A DNA stretch of 35,757 bases, taken from NCBI GenBank assembly GCA_003152195.1, contig PLZN01000623.1:11779-47535 (forward strand), in the 5' to 3' direction. The DNA is from Acidobacteriaceae bacterium. Lineage in GTDB: Bacteria; Acidobacteriota; Terriglobia; Terriglobales; Acidobacteriaceae. The notes below the pieces were generated by a model. The model had not been told where the DNA came from. It did not search any database and worked only from the letters and a program-made list of their open reading frames with translations. Within the stretch, counting starts at the first letter, position 1, and each line of letters begins with the position of its first letter. Shown here in pieces: positions 24,830-32,513 of this stretch. The position numbers and the translations under genes are program-made.

Positions 24830-27082
24830 TCAGGACGCGGGAAAAATAGCCTCCGTTCCATATGCGTTCGTTGCTGCTAGCGTGCCATCGCGATAGACCT
24901 CATAGTTCCACGGTCCCATAACCACATCATACAGATGGCCTCGAAATCGATAGCCCGTCATCCGTGCCACCCCCAGTTCGTGGTGGTACGAGGGAAAGAT
25001 GTTCAGTGAATTATCTTGCTGAGGCCGCAGTCCAAACACTCCAAACAGGATCGCCTGAACACCGCTTCCCGCCGAAATTTCAAGGTCCATTTCGACCTGC
25101 GTATGACCGGGGAAGTCGGTAAACATGGATTGCGGAATATACGGCGAATACTCTGCCCAGCGTAGGCACCGGGAAAGAACGTTCCAGGCCAACTCGGATT
25201 TGCCGAGGTGATACAGAGACTCTGCAAGACGCAACGGCTCGCCGGCATACTGGCCCCCGCCGCCAAAGTCTGCGTCTTCGCGATCCCAGTGCGTTTGATC
25301 GGACTTGGAGATTGAGTACATCCCATAGGGACCAAGAAACTCGCCTTCCTTAATGTGATCGATCAAGCGCTGCTGCTCAGACGTGGAAAGCATCCCGGTA
25401 TCGAGCAGTTCGAATTGATGGTAGCTCCACACGAGGTGACGGGTTCCATCAGGGTAAAGGTTTAGGAACCAGCCATCCTTCTGATCCCAGAGCTCGTTGG
25501 CCATGGATTCCTGAATTTGGTCTGCCCATCGATCAAACTGCGCTGCTTCTGGGTCGTGGCGCTTGGCGCACCATGCGGCGACTTGTCGAAAATAGGCGAA
25601 GGCCAGTCCGTTGGTCGCTGCCACGGTATGTTGGTAGCCATCCGTCCGAATTTCGATCATCTTCTCGGAACCGGTCCCGAAGTCCAGCAGGCCGTCGGGG
25701 CGGCCAAACCGCTTTCGCAGTTCTACCCCAGTCCGCTTCATACTTTCAAAGACCGTCGTTCCTGCAACAGCCTGGTCCAGAAGGCCCTCGTCCCCGGTCT
25801 GAAGGAGATAATCCTGCAGAATCCGCATTGCAGCAAAGGGGGTTTGCGCGTACCAGTAGTCGTTTGCTATTCCATTCCAAGGTACGTAACTGCTTTTAAG
25901 CAGGCCGGCCTTGAGATAAAGCAGGAAGGTTTGACGTAGGCCGGTGGGATCCAGATAACTCAACATCTCGGAAGCATACGAAGTATCCCACGCTACCGAA
26001 TCGGTCCACGTTCCGACGGCGTAGAAGGGATCGGTGACGAAATTCTTGCTATTCCACCGCGCCTCCAGAACGCTCAAGATGCAGCGGCGATAGAAATCAT
26101 TAAATATGGGATCGTCGGACGATACCTCTGGAATGGTTTTAGCTGCCGATTCAAGGCGGCTCCTCCATGCCAGGTCGGCCTCTGTCATCCGCTGAGCGAT
26201 GTCGGGTGACAAAGCGGCCGTTGCGGGAGAGAAGGGCTGTTGAATCACGATGGCAAAGTAGGCAGTGCGACTCGACTTTCCCGGGATCTCCCATTTCCAA
26301 ACCTGTTGTGTTTGTTCTTTTTGACCGGGTAGGTCGCTTTCTACCGTGATAATTGGTTGCTTACGTGCAGCCGGGGAAGCGTTTGGATCGACGGCTTTCC
26401 CGGTAGGCTCACTCCCGCCATCGGGAGGAACGTGCTCGAGATTGGTCGTGCCTTGATTCGGAATAACGGTCAACGAAAGAGGTTCGGCCTGACGGTTCTC
26501 GATCTCTACCTCCAGGTATACCTCATCCGCTTTCGCCGAGACGCTGGCCTTGGTTGTAAGCCCAAAGGAAATCCAGTGCCCGTTAAACTCTTTGTGAAAG
26601 GTCCCGGTGCGAAACATTGCGTTCGGCTGCCAGTAGGCTCGCTGCCAGAGCAAAACATAAGGCGTTCCTGGAAGAAAATTCAAACCCAGTGGCGTCGTGC
26701 CCTTGCCTGTTTCGAGCAGACGCTTGAAGACGTCAGGGACTGTGTCTTGAATCAGCACGCCGGTCTTAGCTTCTCGAAACGCGAGTGAAAAATTGTAGTC
26801 AGGAATATCCACGGGAGGGAAAAGAAGTGTCTGCAAGCCTGTAACGCTTTTGTCGCGGAGAGAAACCGCGCCGCGTCCGTTGAATAGGCGTATCGGGGCA
26901 TCGCCGAAAAATATGCTGCTGCGTCGCATGCCCAATGTCTCAAGGCTGAGCCAGTTCGACGAGCCGCGTGCGTTGCCTTCCTTGGGGGGGCCCATCGGCA
27001 TTTCGATCTGGGCAGGCGCCAGGGAGAGGAGCGGAAAGCACACCAAAATCAGGCGAATTAAGGATCGCACGGTTGATCTCAT
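24830..27082 (-). CDS. Secreted six-hairpin glycoside hydrolase-like protein
   Basis: The track starts at 27097, but the ATG at 27082 has GGAG five bases upstream and begins a good signal peptide (MRSTVRSLIRLILVCFPLLSLAPAQ), giving 750 residues. The N-terminal beta-rich domain (to about residue 270) precedes an (alpha/alpha)6-barrel with WDTSYASEMLSYLDPTGLRQTFL, VPWNGIANDYWYAQTPFAAMRILQDYLLQTGD, GLLDFGTGSEKMIEIRTDGYQ and WDREDADFGGGGQYAGEPLRLAES. Acidic residues in the last blocks (DREDAD, FGTGSEKM) are candidates for the catalytic pair. The overall fold resembles GH63/GH37-type proteins. It shares its layout with the 1267-3513 gene but is clearly a different subgroup and uses a Sec rather than a Tat signal. 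It is divergent from the GH38-like gene at 27636. Confidence 0.8.
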   Translation of the reverse strand: MRSTVRSLIRLILVCFPLLSLAPAQIEMPMGPPKEGNARGSSNWLSLETLGMRRSSIFFGDAPIRLFNGRGAVSLRDKSVTGLQTLLFPPVDIPDYNFSLAFREAKTGVLIQDTVPDVFKRLLETGKGTTPLGLNFLPGTPYVLLWQRAYWQPNAMFRTGTFHKEFNGHWISFGLTTKASVSAKADEVYLEVEIENRQAEPLSLTVIPNQGTTNLEHVPPDGGSEPTGKAVDPNASPAARKQPIITVESDLPGQKEQTQQVWKWEIPGKSSRTAYFAIVIQQPFSPATAALSPDIAQRMTEADLAWRSRLESAAKTIPEVSSDDPIFNDFYRRCILSVLEARWNSKNFVTDPFYAVGTWTDSVAWDTSYASEMLSYLDPTGLRQTFLLYLKAGLLKSSYVPWNGIANDYWYAQTPFAAMRILQDYLLQTGDEGLLDQAVAGTTVFESMKRTGVELRKRFGRPDGLLDFGTGSEKMIEIRTDGYQHTVAATNGLAFAYFRQVAAWCAKRHDPEAAQFDRWADQIQESMANELWDQKDGWFLNLYPDGTRHLVWSYHQFELLDTGMLSTSEQQRLIDHIKEGEFLGPYGMYSISKSDQTHWDREDADFGGGGQYAGEPLRLAESLYHLGKSELAWNVLSRCLRWAEYSPYIPQSMFTDFPGHTQVEMDLEISAGSGVQAILFGVFGLRPQQDNSLNIFPSYHHELGVARMTGYRFRGHLYDVVMGPWNYEVYRDGTLAATNAYGTEAIFPAS

Positions 27083-27252
27083 TGGCTCTCCAAACATTGT
27101 TCATTATCCAAATGCCAAATCCCTCTTCCGGAGGGGCAGACCGGTGGCGAAAGGCTACCGTCCCCCCCAATTTGCATGAACGGAAGGTTACAGTTCGGAT
27201 AACGCAAGGGCGGAAACGAACCGTAAGAATATCACACCGACCAGAGTCTCAA

Positions 27253-27270
27253 TGTTCAGCCCAGTGAACA
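27253..27270. promoter_or_regulatory. Operator-like dyad TGTTCA-N6-TGAACA
   Basis: TGTTCA-GCCCAG-TGAACA has perfect 6-bp arms and matches 17 of 18 bases of the reverse complement of the 23826 site. Both lie in divergent intergenic regions of GH38-like genes. The same orientation-independent half-sites appear weakly at 6221. A common repressor or activator is inferred. Confidence 0.6.
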
Positions 27271-27345
27271 ATATCGGCAGGCCCTGACAGTCGCAAATAC
27301 ACTTCTTCCAATTAGGATTGTGGTTAACCTGTTGTTTTTTAATGA

Positions 27346-27361
27346 AAAGGTAAACCTTTTT
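27346..27361. promoter_or_regulatory. Palindrome AAAAGGT-AA-ACCTTTT
   Basis: A perfect 7-bp dyad with a 2-base centre lies in the AT-rich part of the spacer, followed by another T. It could be an operator or, in the plus direction, a weak hairpin. Confidence 0.4.
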
Positions 27362-27386
27362 CCAAGCCGAGTGTTTGTCAGCAATT

Positions 27387-27400
27387 GTTAGCGCTTCCTG
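27387..27400. promoter_or_regulatory. LacI/GalR-type operator candidate TGTTAGCGCTTCCT
   Basis: The sequence matches the general LacI-family pattern TGNNANCGNTNNCA at nine of the ten fixed positions (last A replaced by T). No LacI-family gene is in the window, so any cognate regulator would be elsewhere. Confidence 0.35.
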
Positions 27401-27635
27401 GTGTCGTGGAACCTGGTCTGACGAAATTAAGCATGAACAAAATAATAACCTCGAAGATGTTAAGAAAAGGTGGCGTGGTGTGCGGTGGCAGAGCCGTCTG
27501 TTCAAGGGTGGCTTCCTATGCCTTTTGGGATGCAGTCCAGCGCATAGGTGACGATTGTTCGCTCGCTTCGATGAGAGCGGCAGAAAAAGTTGTTCGATCG
27601 CAGTCGAAACCAACGTCTTAGCGGGTGACGAGTTT

Positions 27636-30600
27636 ATGGATCGGAGAGATTTCTTACAAAGCGCATTGGCGTGCGCAGTGTTTAGCTCAATTCCGGGCAT
27701 CGGACCAGCGTCGCGACTACTCGGGGCGGAACTCCAGGAAACTGAAGAGAACCCAAATTGGGCCAACCTGGCTCACAAGGCGAGCGTTCGGGCTTCCAGC
27801 CATGTAGCCGATCCTCCGTGGGGATATCCTCCAGTAAACGCGATCGGTGACGACCTGATGAACTCATGGGAAGCTGACGGGCAGGCGTCTGGCGCGTGGC
27901 TCGAGGTTGGATTTCCAGGAGCGCGCCCGGTAAGCGAAATCTGGGTTCTTCCTAAAGCTCTTCCCCGCGATGTCCTCGGTCAGGATGTGTACAACCTTGC
28001 CTACAGCCGCGTGCAGTGGTTCGAGGCGCCTCGTCACATCCGTCTTAGCTTCGCGGATGGCGATGCTGTGCATGCCGAACTTCGCCAAGCGGATTTTTTT
28101 CAGATCATTACACTTCCCCAAGCCAGGCAGACATCCACGGTCCGTCTCACCATCGAAGACGTATGGCCAAAGCCTGGAGGGAAAGAGACCGGAATTGGAA
28201 AAGTCCGCATCTTTCCCAGGAAACATCCGATCTCCTTCCAAATTGACACCTACAAAATGTATGACGCCGACGGGGGGCAGGCTGTTCAAGCTGCGACGCT
28301 GCACCTGATCAATCCGGGAAAAGAAATCAAGGGTGGTCAACTCGAAATTTCCCTCAGAGGAAAAGTCTTGAAGCAAATTGCGTTGAGTCCGATTCCATCA
28401 AGCGCGAACACGCAACAAGATGTGTGGATTCCTGCTCCATTCGAAGATGAGGAGATGGAGTTCGCAGTTGTGGCACCATCCGCCCAATTCTGCTGTAAGC
28501 GCAATCTACTTGTACCCACTTATCATCCGACTTACTTCGACGGCGGAACGTTCTCGTTGAACTGTACATGCCACAACGATCTCGGTTGGCTGAATACGCA
28601 GGCCAAGACGGCTGACTTTCGTTCGTCAGATATTATCGTGCCTGCGCTCGGCCTCCTCAAAGAGTTTCCAGAGTTCTTGTACTCGATGGAGTGTACGGCC
28701 TACCTGATGGAGTTTCTGAGCCTGCATCCCGAGCTACGTGACGAGATGGTCGCCAATATGCGCGGGCGACGCTTTACATGGGGGGCAAGCTACGTTGAGT
28801 GTCAGGAAGTGCATGTCGGACCTGAGAAGCTCGTGCGGCAATTCTATTTTGGCCGACTGTGGCTAAAGAATACCTTCCCTGGAATCGACACTTCCTTTTA
28901 TGTGAAAACGGATCCCCCGTCGATGACTCTCCAGATGCCGCAAATTCTTGCCAAAGCCGGTGTCAAATACTGTATCCAAGGCCGCATGCCTTATGGTTTC
29001 TACAACTGGGTCGGTCCCGACGGCTCCATCGTGCTGACCTACGGTTATCACTACGTGGATCCGATGCGATTGCTCGATCCCAAAGATAACCACGGATGGC
29101 TTCGTTATGCGGAACAGCGGGAAGAGTATTACAGCCAGCACGACCTTCCGCGCAAATTCATTTACGACTACACCAGCGACTACCTACCCCCTCAGCCCAG
29201 CTTGCCGCCTTATCTACGCCAACAAAACGAGGCGATGGGGAAGTTTGCCGCCATTTGGAACCAGCGTTTTAGCAGCGAACCCAGCCGCCAGGTTAACCCA
29301 CCTAGGATGCTATTCACTGCGCCGGAGCAGTTCTTGGAGGAGTTCACAAAATCCCCGCTGGACATTACCACGCTGTCCGGCGATTGGCCTTTTCCTTGGG
29401 CCTATTACGACGAACCAAGCAACCGTGAAGCACTTCTGTTAGGCCGGACCGCACATAACCAACTGCTTGCAGCAGAGCGGATCTATGCAGGGCTGAGCCT
29501 CAATCAGGGTTTTCAAAACTATCCAACCCAGAAGTTTGAAGATGCCTGGAAAGCGGATGTGTGGCCAGACCACGGTTGGGGCGGAAATCACGGCTTACTC
29601 ACTGATCAGGTCTATGCCGACTCCTACGCACGATCCAAGACGTTATCTGACCAGATTCTCGGTGAGGTCGCATCTGAAATGGCAAGCCGTGCCACAAAAG
29701 CATCGGCTAACCAGATCCCGATTATTGTCTTCAATCCTCTCTCCTGGGAGAGAACCGACCTGGTCGAGTGTCAATTCCGTATTCCGTCCGGCTGGACCAA
29801 TTTAACCGTACGTGACAGCACGGGCAAGGAGTTCCCGTACGAAATATTGGAAGGAGATCTCGAGGCGGGGACTACAAAAATGTTATTCCTCGCAAGGGAT
29901 GTGCCCTCGGTTGGTTACGAGACCTACTATCTGGCATCGTCATCGACACCGGCACAGGCTCCAACTATCCTCACGGGCGATACGGTTGAGAATAAATTCT
30001 ATCGGCTCACCTTCGGAGCGGGAGGTATCAAAAGCCTGTACGATAAGCGATCGAAGTGGGAAGTGCTGCGCGCGGACAAGTTTGACGGAGGTGAAGTAAT
30101 ACAATTTACTGCGCCTGGGCAGGCATGGGAGGATCCTGAGGTCGTCACAACCAAGGACTTTGATAAGACCTCAAACCACACATTTCCTTTCAAACAGTTC
30201 TCGAAGACCCCCTTACGTACGACCGCTGTCCGCGAGGCTCAGTTCAAGAACTTTACTCTGCGAGAATCTTTCCATCTCTATGAGCAACTCGATCGAGTGG
30301 ATATAGAGGTGGAGATCTTAAACTGGAACGGCACGAAGGAAAGAGAACTGCGGGTTGTTTTCCCCATCAACCTGGATGAAGCGAAGCTATGCTACGAGGT
30401 TCCTTTTGGCACCGTGGAGATAGGCAAGAATGAGATAGATTTCTCTCTCTTACCGCCCGACAACGATACGCAATTTACCCCGGCAATTTATGGGGGCCAG
30501 CATCCTTTGACTTTTCGCGAAGCTATCAACTGGATCGACGCTTCGTCGCCTGATTATCTCAGTACCGGATGTTTGGCCGCGTCAGACATCACGGTGCATC

Positions 30601-31121
30601 TGTTCCGCGATGAAACGACGAATCCGGTGAAGTATCCCGTGCTGCAGCATGTGCTCTTATCGGTTCGCAAGAGCCTGGCGTGGAATCCGGAATATTGGTT
30701 CACCCAAGCGGGAAGTCACCGTTATCGGATGTCTCTCTTGCCCCACGGTGGAAGCTGGCGCTTTCGTTACCGTGAGGCGATCGGGTTTAATCATCGCTTG
30801 ATCGCGTGTGTTGCCGATTCAGTGGAGCCGGCATCCGGAGCCACGCTTCCGGAATCTGCTAATTACCTGCGGTTGGATCCATCGAATCTTATTTTGACCG
30901 CGATGAAAAAGAGCGAAGGCAATGATTTCGTGACAATCCGATTTTACGAGGCAGAGGGAACTGCATGCACAGCTCAGGTTCATCTGGCTAAGAGCATTCG
31001 AGAGGCATGGAAGACCAACTTGATCGAAGAGAATGAGGAAGCTATAAAGCCCCGTAACGATGGGAGCTTGGAGCTGACAATTAAGCCTTGGGAGATTGTC
31101 ACAATTAAGGTGGCGGTGTGA
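27636..31121 (+). CDS. Tat-exported GH38-like alpha-mannosidase with discoidin-like N-terminal domain
   Basis: The track start (27555) is upstream; the ATG at 27636 opens a Tat signal (MDRRDFLQSALACAVFSS), giving 1161 residues, with only a weak GTGACGAG before it. Residues ~45-200 resemble an F5/8-type C (discoidin) carbohydrate-binding domain (NLAHKASVRASS, NSWEADGQASGAWLEVGFPG). The GH38 catalytic part has the canonical TCHNDLGWLNTQ metal motif near residue 313. The nucleophile Asp is in VKTDPPSMTLQMPQIL near residue 426. AHNQLLAAERIYA and DVWPDHGWGGNHG carry further metal-site residues. FNPLSWERTDLVE starts the C-terminal beta domains. It keeps more canonical GH38 motifs than the other three copies, so alpha-mannosidase-like hydrolysis is most likely here. 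It is divergent from the 24830 gene and followed by the CoA-transferase operon after 108 bases. Confidence 0.88.
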   Translation: MDRRDFLQSALACAVFSSIPGIGPASRLLGAELQETEENPNWANLAHKASVRASSHVADPPWGYPPVNAIGDDLMNSWEADGQASGAWLEVGFPGARPVSEIWVLPKALPRDVLGQDVYNLAYSRVQWFEAPRHIRLSFADGDAVHAELRQADFFQIITLPQARQTSTVRLTIEDVWPKPGGKETGIGKVRIFPRKHPISFQIDTYKMYDADGGQAVQAATLHLINPGKEIKGGQLEISLRGKVLKQIALSPIPSSANTQQDVWIPAPFEDEEMEFAVVAPSAQFCCKRNLLVPTYHPTYFDGGTFSLNCTCHNDLGWLNTQAKTADFRSSDIIVPALGLLKEFPEFLYSMECTAYLMEFLSLHPELRDEMVANMRGRRFTWGASYVECQEVHVGPEKLVRQFYFGRLWLKNTFPGIDTSFYVKTDPPSMTLQMPQILAKAGVKYCIQGRMPYGFYNWVGPDGSIVLTYGYHYVDPMRLLDPKDNHGWLRYAEQREEYYSQHDLPRKFIYDYTSDYLPPQPSLPPYLRQQNEAMGKFAAIWNQRFSSEPSRQVNPPRMLFTAPEQFLEEFTKSPLDITTLSGDWPFPWAYYDEPSNREALLLGRTAHNQLLAAERIYAGLSLNQGFQNYPTQKFEDAWKADVWPDHGWGGNHGLLTDQVYADSYARSKTLSDQILGEVASEMASRATKASANQIPIIVFNPLSWERTDLVECQFRIPSGWTNLTVRDSTGKEFPYEILEGDLEAGTTKMLFLARDVPSVGYETYYLASSSTPAQAPTILTGDTVENKFYRLTFGAGGIKSLYDKRSKWEVLRADKFDGGEVIQFTAPGQAWEDPEVVTTKDFDKTSNHTFPFKQFSKTPLRTTAVREAQFKNFTLRESFHLYEQLDRVDIEVEILNWNGTKERELRVVFPINLDEAKLCYEVPFGTVEIGKNEIDFSLLPPDNDTQFTPAIYGGQHPLTFREAINWIDASSPDYLSTGCLAASDITVHLFRDETTNPVKYPVLQHVLLSVRKSLAWNPEYWFTQAGSHRYRMSLLPHGGSWRFRYREAIGFNHRLIACVADSVEPASGATLPESANYLRLDPSNLILTAMKKSEGNDFVTIRFYEAEGTACTAQVHLAKSIREAWKTNLIEENEEAIKPRNDGSLELTIKPWEIVTIKVAV

Positions 31122-31229
31122 CGGAAGAGAGCCCGCAAATCACGTTGGCGGCGACCAAGCGATGGGCGGTGAAACTGTCCTGACTAACATATATCGGAGC
31201 TGACGTTTAGGCCCAAGGGTAAGAAGAGG

Positions 31230-32474
31230 ATGATGAAAAAGCCGACAGAGGAATCATTTGGACCGCTCAAGGGTTTAGTCGTGCTTGACTTTAGTCAGCT
31301 TGCCCAAGGCCCGTATGCAACCCAAATCCTCGGCGACCTCGGAGCGGAAATCATTAAGGTCGAGCCGCCGAAAGGCGACTGGATGCGTCATTGGAGCATG
31401 GCCAACCTTTACCTCAACGGCGAAGCCGCTTCCTATCTGTGCCTGAATCGGAACAAGCGCAGTATCGCCATCGACCTGAAGCAGAAAACGGGAGTTGAGG
31501 TGGCGAAGCGCCTGGCGGCTCGGGCCGACATAGTCATCGAAAACTTTCGCCCCGGCGTGATGGACCGGCTTGGTCTGGGATGGGAAACCTTATCGAAAAT
31601 AAATCCCCGCCTCGTGTACTGCTCCAGTTCGGGCTTTGGGCATAAGGGACCTTATGTAAAGCGTCCAGGGCAGGATCTTCTGATTCAGGCTGTTGCAGGT
31701 TTAGGCTTTATGTGCGGTCAGGCAGAAGACCCCCCAATGGGATTGCCGATTGGCGTCGCCGATTTTGTGGCCAGCCAGCACATCGTCTATGCGGTGTTAG
31801 CGGCGATTTACAGCCGCGAAAAGACGGGAGTCGGTCAGCGCGTTGATGTCAACCTGCTCAACTCGTTGCTCGCGATCATGATTCAGGAACTTACGGTATA
31901 CCTCAACGGCGGTGGTATGCCGCAACGAAGCGCTAGCCATATTCCCAGCCCATATCTGGGGGCTCCGTATGGATTCTATAAAACCGCGGATGGTTACATT
32001 GCGATCTCGATGAATCCGCTCGACAAACTGGCGCGATTGATCGGCGTGGAGGGCTATGAAGGCCGTTCCGAGTCTCAGGTGATCGAAGGCCGCGATGAAG
32101 TACGACGGGACTTTGCAAAGGGGTTCATCAAACGGACCACGAAAGAGTGGCTCGATCTTTTGTTCGAGGAAGATATCTGGTGCGCGCAGGTGAACGACTT
32201 TGCAGAAGTCGAAAAGGATCCTCAGATTGCAGAGAATGAGATGATAGTGTCTTGGGACCAGCCGAACGTCGGAACGGTGCGCAGCGTCGGGATCCCGGTG
32301 AAATTTCAGGATACGCCCGGAAAGATCAATCGTCCGGCGCCCTCCATCGGCGAACACTCGCTAGAGATTCTCCGTGAATTCGGTGGATACACGGAGGAGG
32401 AGATAAAAGCTATTCAAGACCAAGGCGCTGTCTGGATGGCTGGATCCCAAAAAACGGGGGGGTCCACCGAGTAG
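31230..32474 (+). CDS. CaiB/BaiF-type (family III) CoA-transferase
   Basis: This 414-residue cytoplasmic protein has normal family III length. Visible signatures: VLDFSQLAQGPYATQILGDLGAEIIKVE (CoA-site loop), LNRNKRSIAIDLK, ENFRPGVMDRLGL, CSSSGFG-KGP, and RPGQDLLIQA with the catalytic Asp near residue 149 that forms the acyl-enzyme intermediate. GVADFVASQHIVYAVLAAI and the C-terminal half complete the interlocked-dimer fold. These enzymes move CoA between carboxylic acids, activating a substrate without ATP. AAGAAGAGG stands directly before ATG-ATG. The next gene starts 39 bases on. In this setting it probably activates a carboxylate formed by the upstream sugar-acid steps, but the acid cannot be named. 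Confidence 0.93.
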   Translation: MMKKPTEESFGPLKGLVVLDFSQLAQGPYATQILGDLGAEIIKVEPPKGDWMRHWSMANLYLNGEAASYLCLNRNKRSIAIDLKQKTGVEVAKRLAARADIVIENFRPGVMDRLGLGWETLSKINPRLVYCSSSGFGHKGPYVKRPGQDLLIQAVAGLGFMCGQAEDPPMGLPIGVADFVASQHIVYAVLAAIYSREKTGVGQRVDVNLLNSLLAIMIQELTVYLNGGGMPQRSASHIPSPYLGAPYGFYKTADGYIAISMNPLDKLARLIGVEGYEGRSESQVIEGRDEVRRDFAKGFIKRTTKEWLDLLFEEDIWCAQVNDFAEVEKDPQIAENEMIVSWDQPNVGTVRSVGIPVKFQDTPGKINRPAPSIGEHSLEILREFGGYTEEEIKAIQDQGAVWMAGSQKTGGSTE

Positions 32475-32513
32475 CACTGGCAGCCGAGTGCTTAGGTGGA
32501 CAGGAGATGTGGA

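Larger units (their letters stand above)
27083..27635. other. Long divergent promoter region (553 bases) with several operator-like sites
   Basis: The spacer separates the minus-strand glycosidase from the plus-strand GH38-like gene. It holds three candidate sites: the TGTTCA dyad (27253), an AAAAGGT/ACCTTTT palindrome (27346) and a LacI-type half-conserved operator (27387). The 78-aa track ORF at 27385-27621 is not convincing. AT-rich stretches near 27320-27365 are unlike the flanking genes and fit a promoter. Confidence 0.55.

Noticed and set aside
27385-27621. 78-aa ORF ending 14 bases before the GH38-like start
   Set aside because: Codon use and composition are not protein-like, there is no Shine-Dalgarno, and the stretch overlaps operator-like DNA. 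It could at most be a leader, which I cannot support.
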